Numbered from the stretch's first letter, positions 50,955 to 61,135 are shown. The stretch: DNA of 64,000 nucleotides from Hanleya hanleyi (GCA_036873755.1 JAVTVY010020581.1:1-64000), one strand, 5' to 3'. Notes: a model not told the origin generated them from the sequence alone. Program-made: numbers and translations.

Positions 50955-51727
50955 ACAGGCCCCAGTGTCTGGACAGTAGAATTTAAATTCAGTATAATTT
51001 ATATAATTTAATTTTTTTTAAGTCATCCTATCATACAGAGAGGAAAAGGTATTGCACGCGCCATATTGGATTTGCCCGCCAAATACGAAAAAACAAAGTA
51101 AAGTTTTCACATTCAAAACTGTTTAACTGACCGTGTTACTGGTGTCCACTCAATTTTGAAACCTTTGTTATGCCATCTAACCCTACGGGAAATCTCAGAT
51201 CGCCGTTTTATTGGTATAAATCCATCTCTGAAAACAGTAAACTTACGGCTTCTGTCAGCCGCTCTTTTTCTCGTCTGGGACGTAAATTGCTGTCTACGTC
51301 ATCGCTTTTGAAAACAATTTCGTATTTCCCGCAAAAACTAGTCCCGATAATGTCCTGAAAGTTTAGTGTCCTGAAAGCGATGACGTAGACAGCAATTTAC
51401 GTCCCAGACGAGAAAAAGAGCGGCTGACAGAAGCCGTAAGTTTACTGTTTTCAGAGATGGATTTATACCAATAAAACGGCGATCTGAGATTTCCCGTAGG
51501 GTTAGATGGCATAACAAAGGTTTCAAAATTGAGTGGACACCAGTAACACGGTCAGTTAAACAGTTTTGAATGTGAAAACTTTACTTTGTTTTTTCGTATT
51601 TGGCGGGCAAATCCAATATGGCGCGTGCAATACCTTTTCCTCTCTGTATTATAGGATGACTTAAAAAAAATTAAATTATTTAAATTATACTGAATTTAAA
51701 TTCGACTGTCCAGACACTGGGGCCTGT
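50955..51727. mobile_element. Near-perfect 773-bp palindrome with 10-bp target duplication (Mutator-like foldback)
   Basis: Arms 50955-51308 and 51374-51727 (354 bp each) are symmetric without indels and differ at only a few sites; the spacer is 65 bp. Ends read ACAGGCCCCAGTGTCTGGAC and its complement. GCCACAGCCC stands on both sides (50945-50954, 51728-51737). Long TIRs plus 9-10-bp duplications are typical of Mutator-type elements. No transposase. Frames of about 62 aa on each strand are mirror images of the arms. Confidence 0.9.
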
Positions 51728-51779
51728 GCCACAGCCCGTCGGCAAATAACTTTCCCACACGCGCCAGCGCTTTTATTTG

Positions 51780-52080
51780 AAACGTCCGTGGACATTATAG
51801 AAATTTTTTTTTTGATTCGTAAAATTTCAATACGTAGTATCAGAAGTTCATGAAAACTAGAAGTATGTAAGGATCACTTAGACTGCAATGACACCACCAG
51901 CCTGCCTATAACGCTTCATGTGACGTAGGATGTGAAATCTGCGCAATTTTTCCACTGTGCGCCGATCGGCTTGCAATCGTTACTAGTCGGCAATTTTCGG
52001 CAGCTGAATTACCTAAATTTGGACTGAGGAATCATGGGAATTATCTGGCGCACGCAGTCTGGCCGTACGCTACGATGACC
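51780..52080. repeat. Left part of a long-range inverted repeat (partner 54640-54960)
   Basis: AGAAGTTCATGAAAACTAG then AAGTATGTAA at about 51841-51872 is inverted at about 54917-54948. Further in, GAATCATGGGAATTAT matches the complement of the CTCCCATGATTC region near 54718. The repeats face each other across about 2.5 kb. Confidence 0.55.
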
Positions 52081-52935
52081 CAGAAAACCGGTTGTGCTGA
52101 CATCGGAGTCAACAATTTTTCGTTAGATCCAAACTTCTGCCCAACGGAGGTCTACCTGTACTTTCGACTCCTGTTGTCCTTTTTACACATTAGTTCGATA
52201 TCGTAAATAGGCAATAAATCGTTTATTGAATTACAATCGAGTATGGCCGTAGTTCATCTATTCTGAGGACCCAGGTCTACGGTACCTAATAAACTCTGGG
52301 AGATAACGCGGGAAGTTCATTTATTTGCTTCACTTCTAACCTGATGGCCCCCTAACGGGTGGGCAGGATATTACCATACATGTATATGTCTTTTTTCTTT
52401 TATTGTGCATCTAAAATCCCAAAATCCATAATCTATCATGTCCGTCCGAACTACAGACATTTTGCGATACGAATGGCTTTATGTTTACACAATATATCAA
52501 TGTTCAACAAGTTTGAGTCAGGCCGAATTCAAAGGAATGTTTTGACCCACTCGTCATGAGCCTCAGTTTTCCTCGGTAAGCGTGGGAGGTCATTATATGA
52601 CGTAACCAACACTGGCGACCAATGAACATTCGATTTTCTTACAACCGAAGTTCAAAATACTACAGAAATATCGCGTGATACGCAGGCGTGCCTTATAAGG
52701 ACTATCAGGAATTTTACAAACGGGTCACGAAGGCAAACGATTGGCTACCAGATTTAGAAGTACAAGCCCCATTTAATGTAACGGCTTGACCCAGAGAGAA
52801 AACGAAAGAAGAAATCTGTTGCGCTCGCGACGATAAATTCATTCAGTTCAGCTCCGCCAATTCTGTTCTCTTGTTTCATTAAATAAATGTATCAACTTGG
52901 GTTACATTTCGTTGAATAAATATTATTATTATTAT

Positions 52936-53413
52936 TATACCTCTTGAATATTCATGAGGATTTTCCGGTATTTCATTGGTCAAACTTTACCCAGCCACGA
53001 GTCAATATTTTTCAATCACTGACCCAGCTGTTCATGTGTCAGGCGGAGCGCGTGAGGTCCGGAGTCAATATTGTTATCACGTGATCACTGTTTACAAGTA
53101 CCGTCTGCATGCCTGCAACATGGCTGACGGTGGTCGCGTCGTAGATTTGGGAGATGAAAATCTACAAGAACTGTTACAAAATAGGGACAGTAAGAACGCA
53201 AAAGAATGTTATACAGGCGTCTATATCAATATTACGGGTCTACTGTCAAGCAAAAGATATTGATTTCGATAGTTTTTCGTCAATAACGAAAGAACAGCGA
53301 ATTCCTCTTCAAATTCTTTGCCGAGTTGAGAAAGAAGGATGGAGATAAATACTCCCGTTCGTCGATGGTAAGCATACGTTTCGATCTCCTGAATATTCTC
53401 AAGAGGTATAATA
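52936..53413 (+). mobile_element. TIR element carrying a DUF3504/KIAA1958-like remnant
   Basis: Ends TTATTATACCTCTTGAATATTC (left) and the inverse, ending TCAAGAGGTATAATAA (right), bound about 475 bp. Inside is the coding remnant listed at 53120-53413. The leader contains two GAGTCAATATT motifs, which are also found in the foldback family at 54244-54407. Confidence 0.6.
53120..53413 (+). pseudogene. N-terminal fragment of a DUF3504/KIAA1958-like (Crypton-related) protein
   Basis: ATG at 53120 reads MADGGRVVDLGDENLQELLQ, then the frame shifts near 53210 to one with YCQAKDIDFDSFSSITKE and near 53300 to one with KFFAELRKKDGDKYSRSSMV. This layout (LLQNRDSKNAKE, short helix, FFAELRKKDG.KYSRSSM) resembles the start of KIAA1958/ZMYM-like DUF3504 proteins, which relate to Crypton tyrosine recombinases. 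No catalytic domain follows; the right TIR comes at once. Two frameshifts make it non-functional. Confidence 0.6.
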
Positions 53414-53750
53414 ATTTGTTGTAATTTCTATCTGCACTGCCCGAGTAATCCATTTCATTCTCGGCTCAAAACTGGAGTAACTTTACGCCGTCGATGTCAC
53501 CCAATCAAATGAGTTCACCGTGACCCAAATAGGATTTATGAATGAAGTGTGTAAAGCCAGTGACTACATTGTAACGAAACACCCAGGGTGTGTGACGAAG
53601 AGTTCACCTCGTAAATCTTAGAAAACGCATCTAAAAGTTTAAATTCTCAATATTATACTAGTCAGATTGGGAGCAGCTTTGTAGATTTATCCATGAACTA
53701 TTCATAAAATTGTCTCTGTGTCTCGTTTCCGATAACACACATCTGCATGA

Positions 53751-53811
53751 TAGCTAAATAATATATAGCCCTCTAGTATGAGGCCCTAGAGGGCTATATA
53801 TTATTTAGCTA
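53751..53811. mobile_element. 61-bp perfect hairpin with 8-bp target duplication
   Basis: TAGCTAAATAATATATAGCC then CTCTAG faces its exact complement across a 9-bp loop. CTGCATGA flanks it on both sides (53743-53750, 53812-53819). Eight-base duplications fit hAT-like or related transposases. It is one of the smallest elements that could be mobilised. Confidence 0.8.
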
Positions 53812-53887
53812 CTGCATGACAGAAAGTATTCGCCAAACAGCGTTTTTGGAAAGGAGTAATAGTGCCATGCGCTAGTCTGGCGTCATA

Positions 53888-54201
53888 CTCTCTAAAAAAA
53901 CTTGAGTGAACTGTTTCACTCAAGTTTGAGTGAAATGTACCTGTTCTCTAAAACTTTAGTCACCTTTCACTCATCTTGAGTTACTTTTCACTCAACTTGA
54001 GTTAAAACCACTCAAGTTCACTCAACTTGAGTGGGATCAATTTCCGCGCTTATGCTCGAGTAAATGTCATTTAAGTTGAGTGCATTTAACTCAAGTTGAG
54101 CGAAAAGTTACTTGAGTCGAGTGAAAATCTCACTCAAGTATTGAGTGGGATCAATTTCTACTCTTACTTGAGTAAAATTTCACTCAACTTTTTTTAGAGA
54201 G
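53888..54201. mobile_element. 314-bp MITE packed with CTCAA/TTGAG words, TA target
   Basis: TIRs CTCTCTAAAAAAACTTGAGTG and the inverse CACTCAACTTTTTTTAGAGAG, flanked by TA (53886-53887, 54202-54203), as for Tc1/mariner-type elements. The interior is almost wholly made of ACTCAAGT/ACTTGAGT-type palindromic words, about 20 occurrences. Confidence 0.8.
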
Positions 54202-54243
54202 TAGCGATAATTCACTGCAGTTAATAAATTCGGTATAATAAAA

Positions 54244-54407
54244 CACTTATAAACTTGTGACGGAGTCAATATCATGAAACCTGGACCCTTGGCCAGACTT
54301 GGCCAAGCAGACCTGACCTCGGCCTGCGGCCTCGGTCAGGTCTGCTTGGCCAAGTCTGACCTCGGGTCCAGGTTTCATGATATTGACTCCGTCACAAGTT
54401 AATAAGT
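54244..54407. repeat. Foldback element, copy 3
   Basis: CACTTAT...AACTTGTGACGGAGTC then AATATCATGAAACCTGGACC faces its complement, around the core GACCTCGGCCTGCGGCCTCGGTC. Core and GGTCCA/TATTGACTC words match the elements at 318-418 and 690-889. Confidence 0.75.
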
Positions 54408-54639
54408 GTATATTGATGACGCGAGGTTTGCATCAGGAGTGTAAGAAGAACGAATATCCATAAATTGCCGCGTCTGAGTATTTAGCGGAGTGCTTCATTT
54501 GCATATGAATAGACTTTCTGGATAAATCTGAAGGGATACATACATGTATATTAATTAATTATTATTGTTATCAGTGTTCGTAACTAACAGTCAACAGATA
54601 TTTCGTTTGCATGGAAGTACAAATAAATCAACCCAACAT

Positions 54640-54960
54640 CGCCACGAGGAGTTAACATAGGCGAGCCGCGATTTTGATAATTTTCAGTGATATGCAGTGT
54701 CACGGTATCTCATAAAACTCCCATGATTCGTTGCGTCACCTTTGACGGTTTGACTCGGGACGTTGTAGTTGCATTCGCGGCTGTAGGAGTCGTTTCCTGG
54801 TCTTCCAAAATTGTCTCCCCTGGCAGTTCGCCAGTTCCCGCCAAGAGGCAATGTTTTCAACTGGATGCGCTAAAACGGGCGACATGCCGTCGATGATACT
54901 GAATACATCATTACATACTTCTAGTTTTCATGAACTTCTGGCAGTATTTGAACACATTTG
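54640..54960. repeat. Right part of the long-range inverted repeat
   Basis: Inverse partner of 51780-52080 (see that entry). The 70-aa frame at 54687-54896 lies inside it and shows no domain. Confidence 0.5.
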
Positions 54961-54964
54961 TAGA

Positions 54965-55700
54965 CTATAGGGCCCTCCGAGGGACAGGAATTGTCATTGT
55001 TTTATTTTTCAACATTAGAACTTCTATTTTCCAAAGACAATTGGGATTCCACTACGATATGTACATTACAATATGACACGATATGACTGGTCTGGTATTA
55101 TATCATTTCACTATGCCCACTGGACATTTCCATTTAAGAAACGTTTATTCCTTTTTATTTTTATTCATATATTTTTTCATTTCTATTTTTTTGTAGTTTA
55201 TTACGGATAAAATCGTGGTGTTATACTTGTAATCTATTGAGAGCAGTTACGAATAAAGAAATAAAACAGTAGATTCTTTTACATGCAAAGCTGACATTCG
55301 TACAAAATTATACCCAAGTTATATAGTGTTAAGGCGGAGTCAAAAGTGCATTAAAACGGCGTCGTCTGACGTTTGAAATTGGGATTTCGTCTTTTTTTCT
55401 CTTCTTTTTGTATACATTTTAGCATGGATTATATGTTATACTTAAAGGTGAATTGAAAAGCTTTCCAATGTTCTGTTAAAATGTCATAAAACAAGAACTT
55501 CTATATATTGGGTATATGAGAAGTCAAAACTTATACCACCAGAAAACGAGAGCCAGAACTTTTAAAAACGTCATCGTTTGCCTCCCGTTGTTTTTGGAAC
55601 GTCATGACGTTATAGTGGTCCTCTCTCATGCATCCGACGTAGCAGGACGTCAAATTTAAACAAAACTTGAATGAAAGAGACCGCTATAACGTCATAACGT
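54965..55700. other. AT-rich spacer before the viral element
   Basis: No coding sequence found. An imperfect inverted pair (GACGTTATAGTGGTC near 55609 and GACCGCTATAACGTC near 55678) may mark or precede the left terminal repeat of the viral element. Confidence 0.35.
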
Positions 55701-55732
55701 TAGTAGTATATAGCGAGGATTACGAGTCAACT

Positions 55733-55783
55733 TGACCTTTGACCTCAGAAATTTGCATATCACGTGACAGAGGTCAAAGGTCA
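55733..55783. promoter_or_regulatory. Cluster of binding-site motifs: inverted DR1 pair, octamer, E-box
   Basis: TGACCTTTGACCT (55733-55745) and its inverse AGGTCAAAGGTCA (55771-55783) are perfect DR1 sites of RXR/HNF4/COUP-type receptors. Between them lie ATTTGCAT (55751-55758, POU octamer) and CACGTG (55761-55766, E-box). A further TGACCTTGG half-site is near 55828. Function is inferred from motif identity only. Confidence 0.5.
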
Positions 55784-56028
55784 ATGAGTGCACTTGAGTT
55801 AACCTGTATCCTTTCATCTTGTCTTTGACCTTGGATCATGTTTAGACATGTTAGGGTTTTCCCCATCACGTGCGGTATGACGTCACTTGCGGTCTGTGTG
55901 AATGGGGCGTGACCTGTGAACCTGATAGGACATGTCCTGACCTGTCTGTGGGGTTTTTCCCTACAATGTCGTTCACCTTCGTGTGTTTTCGGTGAGGTGC
56001 GAAGGGTACGTCCGTGTCTTTTCGGTGA

Positions 56029-56275
56029 GATGGGAACATGATAGGCCATGTACTGTCTGTGGGGGGTTTTCCCGCCAGAATTTCGCTGTCGTCTGCTTGA
56101 GGTTGTCACGTGCAGAACACCTGGCTCCCCGAATTGCAACATTGTTGCACGTTCGCAAGATGATAGGCCATGTACTGTCTGTGGGGTTTTTTCCCGCCAG
56201 AATTTCGCTGTCGTCTGCTTGGGGTTGCCACGTGCCGAACACCTGGCTCCCCGAATTGCAACATTGTTGCACAAG
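56029..56275. repeat. Tandem duplication, ~121-bp unit, two copies
   Basis: ATGATAGGCCATGTACTGTC, CCGCCAGAATTTCGCTGTCG and GAATTGCAACATTGTTGCAC recur in order from about 56037 and 56159. Long frames on both strands (up to 191 codons at 55774-56349) come from this repeat and show no domain. Confidence 0.85.
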
Positions 56276-56504
56276 GATTGACTTATATCCGGGTCCTTTA
56301 GCAATACCATTGATGGGATGCGTGTACTGACTTGTATTTGGGGAATCACGGGGAGATCAGGTGATAGTTCAAGGTCATATTGAACGATAGGAATGCGTGT
56401 ACTGACCTGTTCATCCGTGGTTTACATCCGGTGACTTATATTCGGGTCCTTTAGCTGTGTGTTCCGGGTACATCCGAGTTTACACGGGAACAGTCGGGTA
56501 GTTA

Positions 56505-56735
56505 CGGAGGAAGACACGGAGGTGACCGAAGATGTCACGGTGGTGCCCGAAGAGACACGAAGGTTACCGAAGATGTCACGGACGTCACCGAAGAGACACG
56601 GAGGTGGCCGAAGATGTCACGGAGGTTACCGCAGAGACACGGGGGTGCCCGAAGAGTCACGGACGTTACCGAAAAGACACGGAGGTGACCGAAGAGACAC
56701 GGAGTTTGCCGAAAAGACACGAATGTCACCGAAAA
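56505..56735. repeat. 21-bp minisatellite just upstream of the polymerase
   Basis: About 11 units of CACGGAGGTGACCGAAGAGA-type sequence. Because 21 is a multiple of 3, several frames on both strands stay open and read as 7-residue repeats (for example DTEVTED). No independent sign of translation. Confidence 0.85.
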
Positions 56736-56738
56736 ACG

Positions 56739-56746
56739 TATAAAAG
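56739..56746 (+). promoter_or_regulatory. TATA box of the polymerase gene
   Basis: TATAAAAG stands 112 bp before the ATG at 56859, placing a start site near 56770. No other TATA-like word is nearby. Confidence 0.6.
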
Positions 56747-56858
56747 AGGGAATTTCTAGGAAATTGCTTCATTCATTGCCCTGCCGGAGCTACCTGACCA
56801 GCCTACTCAAGACCTGCCTCACCAGCCTACCAGTGGAGCCTGAAGCCAGACCGATAGC

Positions 56859-59800
56859 ATGAGACGTGGAGAAGATTTTCCAGAGGATCCAGGAGCGCCT
56901 CCGGCTGAAGTCTTACCCGAAGACGAGCGTGTGAGTGCGTTGTACCGCCGTCACTGGACCACGATACGCCGTTGTTTCCACCGTCACCGTCGTCTATTGG
57001 ATTTGTATAATATCCGGTTGGAGGACCTCACGCATCTTCCTACTTACGCCGGAACATTTTTACAGATCAGGTGACAGCCTTCAAATTGAATGTCACATTT
57101 GAGTATATCTTACGGCACAAAGAGACGGACCAACTGCGGTATTTCTATCCCTGTAATAATTCCTATGTGTTTGACCAGCCGTTCACGGTGACGGATGCTA
57201 TTTCTCTGGAGCCACTCATCGACCAACTGGCTACGTTGGATCCATTGGCATGGGCCCGGTTGCAACGTCCCAACACCAAATGGACTGTAGAAATGGTGAC
57301 GAACGTCACATTTTTCGTCACGAAAATGAAAAATCACCCCATCGGCGCTCCTGTTATTCTTCCGCCTTGGCTGCTCAATCGAAAAGGACTGTATGCGTTA
57401 GCGGGAGGCGCAAAAGGGCCCTACAAAGACCGGAAATGTCTGTTTCGGTGTTTGGCCGTTCATTTGGACCGGTGTAACCCCAAAGCTTTTGATAGAAATG
57501 CAACACTGTATTGGGAAGAGTATCTAGAGGCGCAAGATATTGACCCGGGGCAGTTCCGGAGAGTTCCATTCAAGTATTTGGATGTCGTGGAGACACTGTT
57601 TCACGTGAATATCTTTGTGTACCTTTTACTACCGAAGGAGGAGGAGGAGGATACATTTGTGGCTGAATTGGTTCATCGCTCAACAGAATGGTATGCCTCT
57701 ACGATGAAAGTCAATGTCTTCCACAACGGAGGGGTGAGTCATTTTTCGCTGATTTACGATATGAGCCTGTATGCGCAATCCTACAGTTGTTCTCAATGTC
57801 ATCGGGTGTTTGACCAATCGCTCAACTTACATCGGCACGAGAGGATTTGTGACAACGCTGTGAAACGCAAATTTCCTGGTGGAGTGTACCATAACACGCC
57901 CACGATTTTCGAAGACCTGGCTGATGAGGGGATTGTCATACCACTAGAGGACCGTTATTTTCCCTACCGGGCGTGTTATGATTTCGAGGCCATTTTGGAA
58001 CCCATGGACATTTTCTCAGCCAAAACGCAGTGGACACAGCGCCATATTCCCCTGAGTGTCAGTATTTCCAGCAACGTACCGGCTATGACGCTGCACCTGT
58101 CTGTTTCGTGTCCACTGGGGACTCCCATGAGTTGATTACTCGGATGATGGAGTAATTAGAGGCAGTGAGTGCGGCCAGTACAGAACTGTTGGTGTCCAAA
58201 TTCGAGGACGTGCTGGACCAACTCGACGATCGTATTCCTACACCTGGTGTGTCCTTCAACGACGATGAAGAGTCGGAAACGGAGTCGGAGTCGGCGATGC
58301 AGGACATTCAGCCGGAGGCTGTACCCTTACCCAAGCCGTATGCGGAGAAACTGAAGTTACGGTTCCTACAATACCTAGGCCAGTTACCTGTGCTCGGCTT
58401 CAATTCGGGGCGATACGACTTGAACATGATGAAGAAATTTCTCTACCCTTACTTGGCCCAGTCCGATACCACCAAGTCCGTCATCTAAAAGATCAACAAC
58501 CGCATGGCCCTCACCACCACATCACTCCATTTCCTGGATGTACGCAACTACTTAGCTCCAAATTACAGCTACGATCAGTGGTTAAAGGCCTATGACTGTG
58601 CATAAACCAAAGGGAGGTTCCCTTACACCTATATGTCAACGCTCGACCGCTTGGAGGAAACACAGCTACCACCCCGGGACGCTTTCTTCGACGATCTGAA
58701 GCAAGTGGAATGTCCGGGAGACACGTACCGGGAACTACAGCAAGTATGGAACAACCAACATATGCAGACCGTGCGTGCTTACCTGATCTATTATAACAAC
58801 TTAGATGTGGTTCCATTCCTCGAAGCGGCCGAAAAAATGGCTCAACTCTTTCGGGATCAAATGCGCGTGGACATATTCAAAGAGTGCTTGAGTTTACCGG
58901 GTCTCGCGCTTCGCCATCTTTTTCAAGATTGTTCCACGTACTTTTCACTCATACAACAAAAAGACGCGGATATGTATGATTGTTTAAAGCAGAATATCGT
59001 CGGCGGACCTAACCTTATTTTCCACCGTTATCACGAGAAGGATGGGAAGGATTTCCAGGTGGGAAACCCTGTGCCAAAATCATCGGATTTGACGCCAATG
59101 CCCTGTATCTGTGGTCTCTCGCCCAACCTATGCCCAGCGGGCATTATACACGCTGGTTGGCGGACGGCCAGCATTTCCGACCTGAACGTACACCGTACAA
59201 GCATCTGGCTGATCAGTGGTTGGACTGGGAAGCCGATCGACGGAGAATTTCTATACGACACCAAACCAACGCCACAGAGAAGCGGATAGGAGATCGTCGA
59301 CTCCCCGTCGATGGGTTTGCTATACTCTACAATAAACCCGCCGTATTCCAATTTTACGGGTGTTACTGGCACGGCCACCAATGCCATTCCAGCGCTGGCC
59401 GCTTCAACGAACGACGTGGAAAATCGGCGGCAGAACTACGGGCAGAAGTGGTGGAGAACGGGGGTTACGTGAAAGAGATGGGGTACCAGCTCATCGAAAT
59501 GTGGGAGTGTGAATTTCACACCATGTGCCAGGCCCTCCCATACATACGGCACTTCCTTAAAGCGCGAGAGTACCCTCTCAGTCGCCGACGACTCCTGACC
59601 CAGCCACAGCTTCTCGACGCCGTTCGTTCCGGGGACCTCTACGGGTTTGTAGAATGCGGTCTGCATGTTCCAGACAATCTCAAGCCACTATTCGCCCACC
59701 CATCTTTAAAAACACGCTGGTGAGTCGGGATGACATTGGAGACACCATGGGCGCTTATGCGGAGCAACACGAATGCCTGCCTTGTCCTCGTCGGATGCTG

Positions 59801-60743
59801 ATCGGAAGCATGTGGGGAGAAAAATCTTGCTGGGTACCCCTCTGCTACAGTGGTACATGAGCCACGGCCTCGAAGTGACGCGAGTGTACCAAGTCCGAAT
59901 CGAACGACTGTTTTGCGGGGCATGCCAACATCGTCACATCTGCCCGTCGTAAAGGCGATAAAGATCCTAGTCAGGCCATTATCGGCGAATCCTGGAAACT
60001 CACGGGCAATCGTTACTATGGAAAAACGGTCACCAACCAAGACAAGCATGTCAACGTGAATATCTGCACCACCCAACAAGCGCGCAAAAAGATCAACTCG
60101 CCTGCCCTCTGTTTCGATCCGTGGACGTCATCGATGATGATACGTATGAAGTCAGTTCAGCCAAGAAGACCATTCGTTACAACCTCCCGCTCCAAATTGG
60201 ATGTATGGTATACCAGGTGGTCAAGCTGAGGATGCTGCAATTTTTATACGATTTCATGGCGGTATATTTCAATCCATCAGACTGGCAACTCATGGAGATG
60301 GACACGGACCCTGCCTACATGGCCGTCTCTGGTAGTCACTCGTCAAACCTGAATTACGTGCGCAGTATGAGGCGGAACGGGACCAGTGGCTACCCCGACG
60401 CGAGCATTACCAGTACGACAAGCGGACGCCGGGTCTCTTTAAGTTAGAGTGGAGTGGAGATGCCATGATCGCCCTGTCGTCCAAGACGTACTATTGTTAC
60501 GGAGGTGATGGAAACAACAAGTTTAGTTGTAAAGGCGTCAACCGACGTGAACCTGCCATCGACAAAGCCCTCTACCTTGGCGTGCTGCAAAGCCAAGCCA
60601 GTGCGAGTGGCACTAACAGAGGATTCCGGGTCGTCGACCACCAGATGCGAACCTACACCCAGAAACGAGATGCCTTCACATTTTTCTATCCGAAACAGAA
60701 AGTCCTTCCCGATGGAGTCAGTACCACCTACCTGGACTTGTGA
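56859..60743 (+). pseudogene. polB: Polinton/adintovirus DNA polymerase B, heavily frameshifted
   Basis: Would replicate the viral genome (protein-primed family B in this group). Order of recognised parts: basic N-terminal segment (from 56859), a domain with DRKCLFRCLAVHL and later SHFSLI, a C2H2 finger (57782-57851), exonuclease motif I with DFEAILE (about 57980), motif II GFNSGRYD (58396-58419), palm motif A GFDANALYLWS (59085-59117), a VDGFAILYNK...FYGCYWHG segment, motif B KLTGNRYYGK (59996-60025), motif C with DTD (60301-60309; Pro follows where Ser is usual), and the usual C-terminus ending at TGA 60741-60743. The homologous frame changes about eight times (near 57065, 58085, 59065, 59705, 59820, 59905, 60118, 60362), and TAA stops lie in frame at 58153, 58486 and 58603. 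Not expressible as one protein as given. Confidence 0.9.
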
Positions 60744-60803
60744 AACTTTTTTGATAGTATGAGTTAAACTAGTACTGTAAACAATTAACATACACCTGTA
60801 ACA

Positions 60804-60889
60804 GTCGGGATGGCCGAGTGGTCTAAGGCGCCGGTTAACAGTGCTGGTCTGCGCAATGCAGGTCGTAGGTTCAAATCCTACTCCTGACA
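60804..60889 (+). tRNA. Type II (leucine-like) tRNA gene with atypical anticodon loop
   Basis: 86 nt. Acceptor GTCGGGA pairs with TCCTGAC (one G-U), discriminator A; D arm with TGGCCGAGTGG (A box); anticodon stem CCGGT/GCTGG; long variable arm (TCTGCGCAATGCAGG); perfect T arm GTAGG-TTCAAAT-CCTAC (B box). TTTTT follows at 60891-60895 as a Pol III terminator. Body and long arm match eukaryotic tRNA-Leu. But the loop is TAACAGT: position 33 is A instead of U and the anticodon by standard numbering is ACA, not a Leu anticodon. It may be a decayed or repurposed gene. It lies 60 bp past the polymerase stop inside the viral element. Confidence 0.8.
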
Positions 60890-60899
60890 GTTTTTACAA

Positions 60900-61135
60900 C
60901 TGTATTGTCCACATTCTTTGTACATATTTTAACCATTCTTGTTCGCCTGAAACTAATTGTAACTCTACTGTTCAATTCTTTGTACATATTTTGACCCTTC
61001 TTGTTCGCCATTACAACTGTATTGTTCACATTCTTTGTACATATTTTAACCCTTCTTGTTCGCCTGAAACTAATTGTAACTCTACTGTTCACATTCTTTG
61101 TACATATTTTAATCCTTCTTGTTCGCCTGAATATA
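60900..61135. repeat. Four-copy tandem repeat between the convergent viral units
   Basis: TTCTTTGTACATATTTTRAC then CCTTCTTGTTCGCC recurs four times at 54-64-bp spacing, arranged as two ~118-bp pairs (AACTGTATTGT type and TAATTGTAACTC type alternating). It directly follows the tRNA terminator. Confidence 0.85.

Noticed and set aside
55774..56349. 191-codon minus-strand frame
   Set aside because: Covers the 121-bp tandem duplication and repeats itself; no domain, no homologous pattern.
58153..58605. TAA reassigned as a sense codon in the viral element
   Set aside because: The intact protease ends in TAA with no homology beyond, and frameshifts abound, so ordinary decay is simpler.
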